A DNA stretch of 64,000 bases from Cytobacillus oceanisediminis (GTDB lineage Bacteria > Bacillota > Bacilli > Bacillales > Cytobacillaceae): assembly GCF_004366035.1 (NCBI RefSeq), contig NZ_SOEE01000004.1, forward strand, positions 258,007-322,006, written 5' to 3'. The notes under the pieces are model-generated. The model was not told where the DNA came from and searched no databases. It was given only the letters and a program-made list of their open reading frames with translations. The translations under genes were made by a program, and so were the position numbers. The first letter of the stretch is position 1. Each line of letters starts with the position of its first letter. Positions 18,737 through 27,831 of this stretch are shown here, piece by piece.

Positions 18737-20338
18737 ATGAATGAGACGCTACAGAGATATATAAGCAAAGTGAAAGAATACTGGAGCAGCAGGACGAAAA
18801 AACAAAAGACGGTTATGATTGGTGCTGCTGCGATATGTATATTGCTGATTGCGGCTGCCGCGATCCTAAGTACGAGGACTACTCTAGTTCCTCTTTATAG
18901 CAATTTAACACCTTCGGAGACTGGGACGATCAAAGAAAGTCTCGATACCAGGGGCGTTGTATCTGAAATCGCAGATGGCGGTACAACGATCAAAGTTCCT
19001 GAAGAGGTAGTGGATACTCTGAAAGTAGAACTGGCAGCAGAAGGAATACCGAAATCCGGAAGCATTGATTATTCTTTTTTCAGCCAGAATGCCGGCATCG
19101 GCATGACTGAAAACGAATTTAATGTCCTTAAGCTGGAAGCAATGCAGACTGAGCTTGCGAATTTGATGAAAGGGATCGATGGAGTAAATGATGCCAAGGT
19201 AATGATTAATCTTCCGGAGAAAGGAATCTTTGTAAATGATTCTCCGGAGGAAGCATCCGCCTCTATTGTTCTTAACACGAAACCAGGCTATCAATTTGAA
19301 GAATCGCAAATCCAGGCTCTATATCACCTGGCTGCGAAAAGCATACCAAATCTTCCCACTGATAATATCGTCATTACCAATCAGTTTTTTGAGTATTTTG
19401 ACTTAAAAAATAAACAAAACTCTTCACCAGAAAGCACTTTTGCGGCACAGCATGAAATTAAAAAAGAAATAGAACGCGATGTACAGCGCCAGGTGCAGAA
19501 TATGCTGGGCACTTTAATGGGGCAGGATAAGGTTGTTGTATCTGTAACCGCCGATATTGACTTTACCCAGGAAAACAGGGAAGAAAACCTGGTTACGCCT
19601 GTTGATGAAGAAAATATGGAAGGTATAGCTATCAGTGCTCAAAAAATTACGGAGACTTTTACCGGCAATGGCGAAGGAGCAGGAGGAACTCCTGCGCTGG
19701 GAGGAAACGATGAACCAGCTGGGACAGATTCATATGTAGCGACCGGTGATTCAAACGGGGATTATGAGCGGATAGAAGAGACTATTAATAATGAAGTAAA
19801 TAAAATCCGCAGGGAGATTGTCGAAAGCCCTTATAAAGTCAGAGACCTGGGCATTCAGGTAATGGTGGAGCCGCCGACGGCAGATGATCCTGCATCACTT
19901 CCTCAGGAAAGAATTAATGATATTACCCAGATACTTGGGACTGTTGTTCGCACAACCATTAATAAGGATGCTGCAGCTGATGCAGAATTAACAGATGAGG
20001 CAATTCAGGAAAAAATTGTCGTCTCCGTACAGCCTTTCAATGGTAAAGTTGAGTTTTCAAATGAGACCAGCACCAGCATTCCGTGGTGGATTTATGCAAT
20101 TGGAGGAGTACTGCTATTAGTCATTGCTCTATTAATCTTCCTTTTTGTTAAAGCGAGAAAGAGGCAGAAGCAAGAAGAAGAGATAGAAGGACCAACTGCA
20201 GAGACATTCAATCTTCCCGATGTAAATGAAGAGCATGAAACAGAAAGTACAGTGAGACGCAAGCAGCTGGAAAAAATGGCGAAGGAAAAGCCTGAAGACT
20301 TTGCAAAACTGCTTCGCTCTTGGATCGCAGAAGACTAA
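18737..20338 (+). CDS. fliF: Flagellar MS-ring protein FliF
   Basis: FliF forms the membrane-embedded MS ring, the base on which the switch and export gate assemble. The 533-residue protein has two membrane segments, about 25-45 (VMIGAAAICILLIAAAAIL) and 449-470, flanking the periplasm-side ring-building domains; VNDAKVMINLPEKG near 150 is a conserved block. The C-terminal tail (500-533, ending KLLRSWIAED) is the FliG-binding region. GGAGG lies six nt before the ATG. fliG starts 12 nt after the stop. Confidence 0.97.
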   Translation: MNETLQRYISKVKEYWSSRTKKQKTVMIGAAAICILLIAAAAILSTRTTLVPLYSNLTPSETGTIKESLDTRGVVSEIADGGTTIKVPEEVVDTLKVELAAEGIPKSGSIDYSFFSQNAGIGMTENEFNVLKLEAMQTELANLMKGIDGVNDAKVMINLPEKGIFVNDSPEEASASIVLNTKPGYQFEESQIQALYHLAAKSIPNLPTDNIVITNQFFEYFDLKNKQNSSPESTFAAQHEIKKEIERDVQRQVQNMLGTLMGQDKVVVSVTADIDFTQENREENLVTPVDEENMEGIAISAQKITETFTGNGEGAGGTPALGGNDEPAGTDSYVATGDSNGDYERIEETINNEVNKIRREIVESPYKVRDLGIQVMVEPPTADDPASLPQERINDITQILGTVVRTTINKDAAADAELTDEAIQEKIVVSVQPFNGKVEFSNETSTSIPWWIYAIGGVLLLVIALLIFLFVKARKRQKQEEEIEGPTAETFNLPDVNEEHETESTVRRKQLEKMAKEKPEDFAKLLRSWIAED

Positions 20339-20350
20339 GGAGGATGAAAA

Positions 20351-21367
20351 ATGCCAAAAAAAGAGCAAACAGAACTAACAGGTAAACAAAAAGCGGCAAT
20401 TCTTCTTATTTCACTTGGTCCTGATGTTGCATCCTCTGTTTATAAACATTTAAGCGAGGAAGAAATTGAGAAGCTGACCCTGGAAATCTCCGGGGTCAGA
20501 AAAGTTGATTCGTTTGCTAAAGAAGAAATACTAGAAGAATTCCATCAAATTGCCCTGGCGCAGGACTATATCACTCAGGGCGGGATTGGTTACGCAAAAA
20601 CAGTTCTCGAGAAAGCACTTGGCACCGAGCAGGCTTCAGCTATTATTAATAGACTGACGTCTTCTCTGCAGGTAAGGCCATTCGATTTTGCCAGAAAGGC
20701 AGATCCTGCACAAATTCTGAATTTCATTCAAAATGAACATCCGCAAACAATCTCATTGATATTGTCCTATCTTGATCCAGCGCAGGCAGGGCAGATCCTG
20801 TCAGAGCTGCCGCAGGAAATGCAGGCGGATATTGCAAAAAGGATTGCCGTCATGGATAGCACATCTCCCGAAATTATCAATGAAGTTGAACAGATTCTCG
20901 AGAGAAAGCTGTCTTCTACTGTAACACAGGATTATACTCAGACTGGCGGAATTGAATCGGTTGTCGATGTTCTTAATGGGGTTGACAGGGCGACAGAAAG
21001 GACTATTCTGGATGCACTGGAAATTCAGGATCCTGAGCTTGCTGAGGAAATTAAGAAGAGAATGTTTGTATTTGAGGACATCGTTACCCTTGACAGCCGC
21101 GCCATACAGCGTGTTATCCGTGACTGTGAAAGTGAGGACCTCATGCTTTCATTAAAAGTGTCCAGTGATGAAGTTAAGGAAATCGTCTTTAAAAATATGT
21201 CATCCAGAATGGTTGAAACCTTTAAGGATGAGATGGAATATATGGGTCCTGTAAGATTAAGAGACGTTGAGGAAGCCCAATCAAGAATAGTCGGCATTAT
21301 CCGAAGACTAGAAGAATCAGGAGAGATCATCGTCGCTCGCGGCGGAGGGGATGATATTATTGTCTAG
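20351..21367 (+). CDS. fliG: Flagellar motor switch protein FliG
   Basis: FliG transmits torque from the stators and sets rotation direction. The 338-residue protein has N-terminal (1-100), middle (110-190, including the EHPQT motif in IQNEHPQTISLIL) and C-terminal domains with the charged torque helix (VRLRDVEEAQSRIVGIIRRLEE, from about 300, quoted here in part only). An SD (AAGGAGG) precedes the ATG at 20351. The 3' end overlaps fliH by 17 nt, implying coupled translation. Confidence 0.97.
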   Translation: MPKKEQTELTGKQKAAILLISLGPDVASSVYKHLSEEEIEKLTLEISGVRKVDSFAKEEILEEFHQIALAQDYITQGGIGYAKTVLEKALGTEQASAIINRLTSSLQVRPFDFARKADPAQILNFIQNEHPQTISLILSYLDPAQAGQILSELPQEMQADIAKRIAVMDSTSPEIINEVEQILERKLSSTVTQDYTQTGGIESVVDVLNGVDRATERTILDALEIQDPELAEEIKKRMFVFEDIVTLDSRAIQRVIRDCESEDLMLSLKVSSDEVKEIVFKNMSSRMVETFKDEMEYMGPVRLRDVEEAQSRIVGIIRRLEESGEIIVARGGGDDIIV

Positions 21368-22136
21368 GCTTATTAAATCATCTTCTTCAGCTGTGCCGAA
21401 AGAAGAAAAGAAAGTCATTTCTATCAGACTGCTGCAAAGCAATTTAACCCCCATTGAAGATGCAATGGAGCAAAACTTGGCTAGAACAGATGAAGAACTT
21501 CAAGCCATGCTAAAAAGTGCCCGTGAGGAAGCTGAACGGATTGTCAATACTGCTAGAATAGATTCAGAAAATATGACACGGCAAATTGAGGAGCAGCTCA
21601 AAGCGCTAGACAAGGAAAAACAAAGAGTTCTTGAGGAAGCCCGCTCTGAGGGATTTGCTGCTGGAGCTGATGATGGCAGAAAAAACGGTCTCCGGGAATA
21701 CAGTGAACTGATTCATATGGCAAGAGAAGTTGTAAACTCAGCCAAACATGATTATCAGCAGCATATCGAATCATCAGAACAGACTATTCTAAATCTGGGG
21801 TTAAAGGTTGCAGAAAGAATTCTTGGAGAAGTTCTTGATAAAAATGGTGATCAATTCCTTTCTATTGTAAAAAGAGCAATAAAGGAAGCGAGGGAATACA
21901 CTGAGATTCAGCTCCATGTACATCCTATGCATTATGATTTGATCCTTTCCCATAAGGATGAACTAATCCGGGTATTTCCAAAAGAGACAGATTTATATAT
22001 TTATCCAGATGAGGAACTAAGCAATACAAGCTGCATAATTGAATCTGCAAATGGGCGTATTGAAGCAAGTGTTGACAGCCAGCTTGAAGAAATAAAAAGA
22101 AAACTCTTTGAGATGCTGGAGAGTGAACCCAATTGA
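21351..22136 (+). CDS. fliH: Flagellar export regulator FliH
   Basis: FliH binds and restrains the export ATPase FliI and links it to the C ring. The 261-residue protein has a long acidic coiled coil (about 30-110, with AREEAERIV and KEKQRVLEEARSEGF) and a C-terminal V-ATPase-E-like domain (ILNLGLKVAERILGE from about 145). The start is uncertain: ATG at 21351 directly abuts GGAGGGG, while a TTG at 21360 has a more usual spacing. The gene lies inside the fliG end and overlaps fliI by four nt (TTGA). Confidence 0.92.
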   Translation: MILLSRLIKSSSSAVPKEEKKVISIRLLQSNLTPIEDAMEQNLARTDEELQAMLKSAREEAERIVNTARIDSENMTRQIEEQLKALDKEKQRVLEEARSEGFAAGADDGRKNGLREYSELIHMAREVVNSAKHDYQQHIESSEQTILNLGLKVAERILGEVLDKNGDQFLSIVKRAIKEAREYTEIQLHVHPMHYDLILSHKDELIRVFPKETDLYIYPDEELSNTSCIIESANGRIEASVDSQLEEIKRKLFEMLESEPN

Positions 22137-23449
22137 ACCTTAAACAGCTGATCGATGAGGTGGATAAAATTGATAGCTTTAAACGTTTTGGCAGAGTAAA
22201 AAGAGTAGTCGGTTTGATGATTGAGTCTCAAGGTCCGGAAAGTTCAATTGGGGATGTATGCATTATTCATATAGGCAAAGGACGGACAAGAAGGATCAAG
22301 GCGGAAGTCGTCGGTTTTAAAAATGAGAATGTGATTCTTATGCCTTATACTGCTGTACAGGATATTTCGCCAGGCAGCCTTGTCGAGACGACCTCGAAGC
22401 CTCTTGAGGTGAAAATTGGTCCTGCTCTTATAGGACAGGCAATAGACTCACTGGGACAGCCTCTCGATGGGGGGAATTTGCCAAAGGGTTTAACACCAGT
22501 CCTAACCGAACAAACGCCTCCTAATCCGCTGAAAAGACCGCCAATCTCTGAGCCTATTGAAGTAGGAGTACGAATGATCGACAGCCTGCTGACTGTAGGA
22601 AACGGGCAGCGGGTCGGGATTTTTGCAGGAAGCGGTGTCGGAAAAAGTACACTTCTTGGAATGATAGCACGCAATACCAATGCGGATTTAAATGTGATCG
22701 CACTTATTGGCGAGAGGGGAAGAGAGGTTAGGGAGTTTATTGAGAGGGATCTTGGCCCGGAAGGGTTGAAAAGGTCCATCGTGGTGGTAGCTACGTCAGA
22801 CCAGCCGGCACTCATGAGAATTAAAGGGGCATACACGGCCACAGCAATTGCTGAGTATTTCAGGGACAAAGGCTTAAATGTCATGTTAATGATGGATTCA
22901 GTAACCCGGGTGGCTATGGCGCAGCGGGAAGTCGGCCTCGCAGTCGGTGAACCGCCTACAACAAAAGGTTATACACCTTCTGTTTTCGCTGTTCTTCCTA
23001 AGCTGCTTGAAAGAACAGGAACAAACGAATATGGCTCTATAACTGCATTTTATACCGTATTGGTCGACGGTGACGACATGAATGAACCAATCGCTGATAC
23101 AGTCAGGGGAATACTGGATGGACACTTTGTTCTGGATCGGGCTTTAGCGAACAAAGGGCAATATCCGGCTATTAATGTCCTGAAAAGTGTCAGCCGGGTT
23201 ATGAACCATATTGCAGATGCCTCCCATTTAAAATCAGCAGAAAAAATAAGGGAAATACTTAGCACGTATATAAATGCAGAGGATTTAATTAATATTGGAG
23301 CATACAAGCGCGGGTCATCGATGGAAATAGACGAAGCCATTCGATTATATCCTTCGATTATCTCTTTTTTGAAACAAGAAACGAATGAAAAAATTTCTAT
23401 CTTGGAAAGCATTGGCCAATTAAAAGGATTAGCTGGAAAAGGGGAATAA
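22133..23449 (+). CDS. fliI: Flagellum-specific export ATPase FliI
   Basis: FliI is the F1-beta-like hexameric ATPase of flagellar protein export. The 438-residue protein has Walker A AGSGVGKST at 165-173, a DEAD-like Walker B region in NVMLMMDSVTRVAMAQRE, and the conserved GERGREVREF. It uses a TTG start overlapping the fliH stop in TTGA; the SD GGAG lies inside fliH. Length and sequence track B. subtilis FliI closely. Confidence 0.97.
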   Translation: MNLKQLIDEVDKIDSFKRFGRVKRVVGLMIESQGPESSIGDVCIIHIGKGRTRRIKAEVVGFKNENVILMPYTAVQDISPGSLVETTSKPLEVKIGPALIGQAIDSLGQPLDGGNLPKGLTPVLTEQTPPNPLKRPPISEPIEVGVRMIDSLLTVGNGQRVGIFAGSGVGKSTLLGMIARNTNADLNVIALIGERGREVREFIERDLGPEGLKRSIVVVATSDQPALMRIKGAYTATAIAEYFRDKGLNVMLMMDSVTRVAMAQREVGLAVGEPPTTKGYTPSVFAVLPKLLERTGTNEYGSITAFYTVLVDGDDMNEPIADTVRGILDGHFVLDRALANKGQYPAINVLKSVSRVMNHIADASHLKSAEKIREILSTYINAEDLINIGAYKRGSSMEIDEAIRLYPSIISFLKQETNEKISILESIGQLKGLAGKGE

Positions 23450-23452
23450 AAA

Positions 23453-23896
23453 TTGCAGTATCAATTTAAGTTCAATAAAATCTTGAAGATAAAAGAAAGA
23501 GAAAAAGATCAGGCGTTTGATGTATACAATCAGGCTGTCATACGATTTGAAGAAACTGCCAAGAAACTATACGATCTTCTGAAAAAGAAAGAAGATCTGG
23601 AGGAATATCAGCAATCAAGACTGGCTGAAGGCCTTCCGGTTCAGGAAATCAGGCATCACCAGCATTTTGTGAGCAGCCTTGAGAAAACAATTGACCATTA
23701 TCAAAAAATGGTCGCCAATGCGCGAACCCAAATGAATTTTCAGCAGGAAAAACTAATGGAAAAGAATATTGAAGTAAAGAAATATGAAAAAATGCAGGAA
23801 AAAGATTTAACTGGCTTTTTGGAAAGCATAAAGCAAGCAGAAGGAAGGCAAATGGATGATATCTCGATTCAGCTGTATATGAATCGGGGAAATTAG
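23453..23896 (+). CDS. fliJ: Flagellar export chaperone FliJ
   Basis: FliJ is a coiled-coil protein that couples the FliI ring to the FlhA gate, like the gamma subunit of F1-ATPase. The 147 residues are almost all helical and charged (KIKEREKDQAFDVYNQAV at the start; QQEKLMEKNIEVKKYEKM later), as expected. The TTG start at 23453 sits seven bases after a GGGGA. Identification rests on this pattern and on its position between fliI and ylxF. Confidence 0.93.
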   Translation: MQYQFKFNKILKIKEREKDQAFDVYNQAVIRFEETAKKLYDLLKKKEDLEEYQQSRLAEGLPVQEIRHHQHFVSSLEKTIDHYQKMVANARTQMNFQQEKLMEKNIEVKKYEKMQEKDLTGFLESIKQAEGRQMDDISIQLYMNRGN

Positions 23897-23904
23897 GTGG
23901 TTAA

Positions 23905-24516
23905 ATGGAAAGAATGCCAGAAGAACAAGAGACACCCAAAACAAGCAGGTTTCAATGGTTTATATTCGCTTTCTTGATTCCGATCCTTTTCGGAATAACT
24001 GTAGCCCTGCTGGTTTTCACATTATCAGGAAACAACATTTTTGAAACAGCCAGAGAATATAGCCAAAAGGTGCCCTTTTTAGCTTCCGTTTTGGATGACA
24101 AGAAATTCCGTTCACAGGAAGTGATGGAGGAGGAGCTCATCGGACTGCAGGCAGAAGTTAAAGATCGTGAAGCAAGGATATCTCAGATGGAAAGCCAGCT
24201 TGACAGCAAAGACCTGGAATTAGAAAGAGCAGCGCTCGAAAAACAGAGGCTCGAAGAAGAAATCAACGAGCTTACGGCTATAAAGGAAGAAAACAAGCGA
24301 GCATTTAAAGATATCGTAAAAACCTATGAAAATATTACCGCTAAAAAAGCAGCACCGATTTTAACTGAGATGAAGGATGAGGAAGCTGTAAAAATATTAT
24401 CAAATGTTAATTCTGACACGCTGGCTGCCATTATGGAGAAGATGAACCCGGAGGATGCCGCACGGTATACAGCACTCCTGACCGCTGCCAAAGAAAAAAG
24501 CGGATCGAATAATTAA
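23905..24516 (+). CDS. ylxF: MotE/YlxF family flagellar-operon protein
   Basis: A 203-residue membrane protein at the ylxF position. Residues about 17-42 form one membrane segment (FIFAFLIPILFGITVALLVF). A coiled coil follows (about 70-130), and a C-terminal MgtE-N-like helical domain (APILTEMKDEEAVKILSNV, then IMEKMNPEDAARYTALL). MotE-type proteins stabilise or chaperone motor components in other bacteria; the B. subtilis protein has no settled function. The SD TAGGTGG precedes the ATG. Confidence 0.88.
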   Translation: MERMPEEQETPKTSRFQWFIFAFLIPILFGITVALLVFTLSGNNIFETAREYSQKVPFLASVLDDKKFRSQEVMEEELIGLQAEVKDREARISQMESQLDSKDLELERAALEKQRLEEEINELTAIKEENKRAFKDIVKTYENITAKKAAPILTEMKDEEAVKILSNVNSDTLAAIMEKMNPEDAARYTALLTAAKEKSGSNN

Positions 24517-24545
24517 CAAAAAGTCTTGAGAGGAGGTGAATTTAA

Positions 24546-25799
24546 GTGCAGATCGGAAGATTAGGATTTATTCAGGCACAATATTCATCCGAAGATAAAA
24601 TATCTCTGCAAGATACAAGCAGCACTGGTTTTGGGAGTCTTTTCTTTGCTTTAACCGGAACTGCCAAACCGCAAGCAGAAAGCTTGCCTGCAGCAGCTGA
24701 TGCGGAGAAGGTCGAACAGTTAAAAGAATTAATGGAGTTTCTTAAAGTGGGTGAGATCACCGAATTAGAAAACGGAAGCGAGCTTCTGGAGAAGATTTCC
24801 TTTCAAACAGACACTGACATCATAGAGGTCATTTCGGAGCAGCTGAATCTTACACAGGAAGAATTAGTGCAGATGCTAGAGGGTTTTATGGACCAGGTTT
24901 TGCCAGGTGTAAAGCTTGAAGATGTATATTCTATGGAAGATTTAGAGGATGGCAACAAAATCCAATTATTAATTTCAGCAATCTCAAATTTTGATGTAAA
25001 AGAAGGCATGATCCTGCAGGGAAAAGATTTTAGCGGAGCATTAAAAGCTTTGAAATTGTATGACATTCTGTCTGCAAAAAAGGATTTTCTCAGCAGCAAA
25101 ATGAATGTGAAGGAATTTCTAAATCATGTCCAAATAAAAGTTGAGGGGCTAATAAACAGTACTTCTGTTGATAAAGGCAGTATTATACAAAAAGTTTTTA
25201 CCCCGCTTGCTAACGAATTAAACACTGCAAAACAACAAAATAACTCTGCTAATGAAAATTTGGGTCAGGCAGCCTTTAAAATCATAAATAGACCGGAAAC
25301 TGCTTTGCAGGGTTTTGTTCAGGTTCAATCATTTTCAAAACCGGAACAGATGGCTCTGCTGAATCCGCAGGGAAGGACAGTAAGTCCAGATCAGCTTATG
25401 CAGCAATTTGAAAACATATTATCCAAGAGCAGCTTTCTCAAAACGGGAGGAACACAAAAGTTATTTATCAAGCTGAATCCTGACCATCTTGGAGCGCTGC
25501 GCATAGAGCTTATTCAAAAGGACTCTGCGATGATTGCCAGGATACTTACATCAACTGGCTCAGCCAAAGAAATTCTTGATTCACATATTAATGGTCTAAA
25601 GCAGGCCTTCAGTTCACAAAACATTCAGATTGAGAGAATTGAAATCTCTCAGCAAATGACGCAGCAGGACCGCTCCTTTAACAGGGATCCCCAGCAGCAG
25701 GAACAGAGGCAGCAGCAAAATAAGGATGAAAATAATATGCAGCCTGAGAGCGAATTTAACAGCTCGTTTGAAGAAGCACTTCTTAATACCGAAGCATAG
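24546..25799 (+). CDS. fliK: Flagellar hook-length control protein FliK
   Basis: FliK is the exported ruler that measures the hook and makes FlhB switch substrate class. The 417-residue protein has a poorly conserved N-terminal part and the C-terminal hook-length control domain at about 290-380 (LFIKLNPDHLGALRIELIQK, then IARILTSTGSAKEILDSHI). The tail (390-417) is Gln/Asn-rich. A GTG start at 24546 follows GAGGAGGTGA. FlgD follows 12 nt downstream, as expected for a hook cluster. Confidence 0.93.
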   Translation: MQIGRLGFIQAQYSSEDKISLQDTSSTGFGSLFFALTGTAKPQAESLPAAADAEKVEQLKELMEFLKVGEITELENGSELLEKISFQTDTDIIEVISEQLNLTQEELVQMLEGFMDQVLPGVKLEDVYSMEDLEDGNKIQLLISAISNFDVKEGMILQGKDFSGALKALKLYDILSAKKDFLSSKMNVKEFLNHVQIKVEGLINSTSVDKGSIIQKVFTPLANELNTAKQQNNSANENLGQAAFKIINRPETALQGFVQVQSFSKPEQMALLNPQGRTVSPDQLMQQFENILSKSSFLKTGGTQKLFIKLNPDHLGALRIELIQKDSAMIARILTSTGSAKEILDSHINGLKQAFSSQNIQIERIEISQQMTQQDRSFNRDPQQQEQRQQQNKDENNMQPESEFNSSFEEALLNTEA

Positions 25800-25811
25800 G
25801 AGTGATAGTAA

Positions 25812-26264
25812 TTGGCAAACACAATAGATTCTTCCCTAATGCTATCAAACTACCAAAGCCAAACCCGAAAGACCGGCTCAGATATATTAGGCAAAGATGA
25901 CTTTCTAAAAATTCTAATGACACAGCTGCAAAACCAGGATCCAATGAACCCTATGCAGGACAAGGACTTTATTGCACAGATGGCAACCTTTTCGTCATTG
26001 GAGCAGATGACTAATATGAATAAGACGATGGAGAAGTTAGTGGCTTTTCAGGAGCAGAACCAGCTAATGACTTACAATAACTTTTTAGGCAAAAATGTCA
26101 CCTGGCATAAATTGACAGAATCAAGTGAACCAAACCAGGAACCAATTATTGAAGAAGGAACTGGAAAAGTAGTTTCTATCCAGTATAAGAATAATACAGC
26201 TGTATTTATTTTGGATGATGGAACGAAGCTTGAACCTGCAAATATTTCTCAACTAAATGAGTAA
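25812..26264 (+). CDS. flgD: Hook-capping protein FlgD
   Basis: FlgD forms the scaffold cap for hook polymerisation. The 150-residue protein keeps the N-terminal signature [20 protein letters not shown] and [15 protein letters not shown]. It is of the short bacillar type and has only a small C-terminal beta portion ([19 protein letters not shown]). A TTG start at 25812 follows TAGGAGTGA. Its neighbours are fliK and the hook gene. Confidence 0.95.
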   Translation: MANTIDSSLMLSNYQSQTRKTGSDILGKDDFLKILMTQLQNQDPMNPMQDKDFIAQMATFSSLEQMTNMNKTMEKLVAFQEQNQLMTYNNFLGKNVTWHKLTESSEPNQEPIIEEGTGKVVSIQYKNNTAVFILDDGTKLEPANISQLNE

Positions 26265-26278
26265 AAGGAAGTGAGTGG

Positions 26279-26668
26279 GTGGATAAACTTATTTATCGTC
26301 CGATCCACACCCAGCCGGTAATTACACCAAAGGGGAATGCTGTTCAAACTTCTAAGCAATCACAAAATAAATTCTCTGCCCACCTCCAAACAGCCCTGCA
26401 GACTGAAGGCAATTTAATTGTCAGCAAACATGCAAAGCAGAGACTTGAACAAAGAGGTATACATATAAGTGCAGAGCGGTGGAAGCAAATTGAAGATAAG
26501 GTACAGGAAGCCAGGGATATGGGTGTTAAAGAATCCTTGGTATTGCTCGACAACGCAGCACTTGTAGTCAGTGCTAAGAATAATACAGTAATCACTGCGA
26601 TGGATCGTAAGGAAGCTCGAACACAAATATTCACTAATATTGATGGAACTATAATTCTGGATCAATAA
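26279..26668 (+). CDS. Small flagellar-operon protein (TIGR02530-like)
   Basis: A 129-residue protein between flgD and flgE. The stretch ISKHAKQRLEQRGI-like (VSKHAKQRLEQRGIHISAER) and VKESLVLLDNAALVVSAKNN with a final TNIDGTIIL match what I remember of the family annotated simply as 'flagellar operon protein'. The N-terminal 45 residues are disordered-looking and Gln-rich. Function is unknown; its place suggests hook assembly. The GTG start at 26279 follows AAGGAAGTGAG. The gene is absent from this position in B. subtilis but found in many other Bacilli and Clostridia. Confidence 0.85.
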   Translation: MDKLIYRPIHTQPVITPKGNAVQTSKQSQNKFSAHLQTALQTEGNLIVSKHAKQRLEQRGIHISAERWKQIEDKVQEARDMGVKESLVLLDNAALVVSAKNNTVITAMDRKEARTQIFTNIDGTIILDQ

Positions 26669-26698
26669 AAATAATGGCTGGACCTTTTAAGGAAGCCT

Positions 26699-26724
26699 AT
26701 GCTGCCGACTGACAGAAGCAGCAT
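26699..26724 (+). other. Perfect 7-bp hairpin upstream of flgE
   Basis: ATGCTGC (26699-26705) and GCAGCAT (26718-26724) pair around 12 nt. It lies 21 nt before the flgE start, just upstream of the SD GAGAGGAG. No U-tract follows. Confidence 0.45.
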
Positions 26725-26745
26725 TAAAGAGAGGAGCAAAAATTA

Positions 26746-27552
26746 ATGCTACGTTCAATGTATTCAGGTATAAGCGGGATGAAAAACTTTCAGACGAAGC
26801 TGGATGTTATTGGGAATAATATTGCGAATGTTAATACATTTGGATATAAAAAAGGTCGCGTGAATTTTAAAGATATGGTGAGTCAGACTATTTCAGGTGC
26901 AACAGGAAGCGGAGCAAATTCGGGAGGTATTAATCCTAAGCAGGTAGGTCTTGGTTCACAATTATCATCTATAGATACAATTGATACACAGGGGAGTCTG
27001 CAAACCACTGGCCGTGTATTGGATATAGGGATTCAAGGTGATGGCTACTTGATGGTTCAGCGAGGGAATAACACCTATTATACCCGCGCTGGAAATTTGT
27101 ATCTTGATGATGATGCAAACCTTGTTACGGCATCAGGAGATAAAGTAAAAGGAGCTGATGGGGCAGCTATCCAATTAAATGGGGGGGATGCTACCGTAAT
27201 TAAAAGCTTAAGTATATCGAATGACGGAACTATAAACTTCTTAATAGACGGGAACGATGCATTGCAGTCTGCCGGACCAATTGGAATAGCACGCTTTAAT
27301 AATAATGGCGGTCTTGAAAAAATTGGAGACAATCTATATAAGGACACTGTAAACTCAGGTGATGCAGTCACATTAACCCCAGGAGAAAATGGTGCAGGAG
27401 TTCTCGTTTCCGGAACCCTGGAAATGTCCAACGTAGACCTTTCAGAAGAATTCACTGAAATGATTACAGCTCAGCGCGGTTTTCAGGCAAATACCCGTAT
27501 CATTACAACATCAGATGAAATTCTGCAGGAGCTTGTTAATTTAAAACGATAA
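26746..27552 (+). CDS. flgE: Flagellar hook protein FlgE (FlgF/FlgG-like family)
   Basis: The 268-residue protein begins MLRSMYSGISGMKNFQTKLD with the rod/hook signature VIGNNIANVNTFGYKKGRVN, and ends with the matching helix VDLSEEFTEMITAQRGFQANTR. The middle has the beta-rich hook domain (LDIGIQGDGYLMVQRG, TYYTRAGNLYLD). At this locus the B. subtilis gene, once called flgG, encodes the hook subunit and is of similar short length. A role as distal rod FlgG cannot be excluded from sequence alone. An SD (GAGAGGAG) precedes the ATG. Confidence 0.9.
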   Translation: MLRSMYSGISGMKNFQTKLDVIGNNIANVNTFGYKKGRVNFKDMVSQTISGATGSGANSGGINPKQVGLGSQLSSIDTIDTQGSLQTTGRVLDIGIQGDGYLMVQRGNNTYYTRAGNLYLDDDANLVTASGDKVKGADGAAIQLNGGDATVIKSLSISNDGTINFLIDGNDALQSAGPIGIARFNNNGGLEKIGDNLYKDTVNSGDAVTLTPGENGAGVLVSGTLEMSNVDLSEEFTEMITAQRGFQANTRIITTSDEILQELVNLKR

Positions 27553-27555
27553 TCT

Positions 27556-27609
27556 AAAGGAGGGTCAGGGCTGAGGGCAAAGAACCTTTAGCCCTGAGAA
27601 AAAACATTG
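27556..27609 (+). promoter_or_regulatory. Hairpin between Shine-Dalgarno and TTG start of swrD
   Basis: The SD AAAGGAGGG (27556-27564) lies 42 nt before the TTG (27607). Between them TCAGGGCT (27565-27572) pairs perfectly with AGCCCTGA (27590-27597) around a 17-nt loop; folding brings the SD to an effective spacing of nine nt. A competing pairing, CTAAAGG (27554-27560) with CCTTTAG (27585-27591), would cover the SD. An in-frame stop at 27595-27597 rules out an upstream start. Confidence 0.65.
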
Positions 27610-27831
27610 ATTAAAGTATCTCGCCTGAACGGCAAAACTTTTGTATTAAATGCTTTGTACATAGAAACAGTGGAATCTTTTCCAGATACGACGATAACGC
27701 TCACTAATGGAAAGAAGTATGTTGTAAAGGAATCTGAAGTTGTAGTCATGCAATCGATTTTAGGATTCTATCAATCTGTTAATCTTCTGGGGCAGCAGCT
27801 GGCGGAGGGAAATAAAAATGAAGAACAATAA
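27607..27831 (+). CDS. swrD: Swarming motility protein SwrD (FlbD family, YlzI)
   Basis: A 74-residue protein of the FlbD family: [15 protein letters not shown], then [20 protein letters not shown] and a final helix. In B. subtilis SwrD raises flagellar motor power and is needed for swarming. The TTG at 27607 is the only plausible start because an in-frame TGA lies nine bases upstream and the family begins M-I-x-V. The ribosome binding site is separated from this start by a stem-loop. The 3' end overlaps fliL by 14 nt. Confidence 0.93.
   Translation: MIKVSRLNGKTFVLNALYIETVESFPDTTITLTNGKKYVVKESEVVVMQSILGFYQSVNLLGQQLAEGNKNEEQ

Noticed and set aside
24138..24296. Minus-strand and shifted-frame ORFs inside large genes (for example within fliF, fliI and polC)
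   Set aside because: They lie wholly within well-supported genes, have no SD and resemble no known protein.
25670..25740. CAG-rich tract at the end of fliK as a nucleotide repeat
   Set aside because: It encodes the Gln/Asn-rich tail of FliK and is irregular, not a true tandem repeat.
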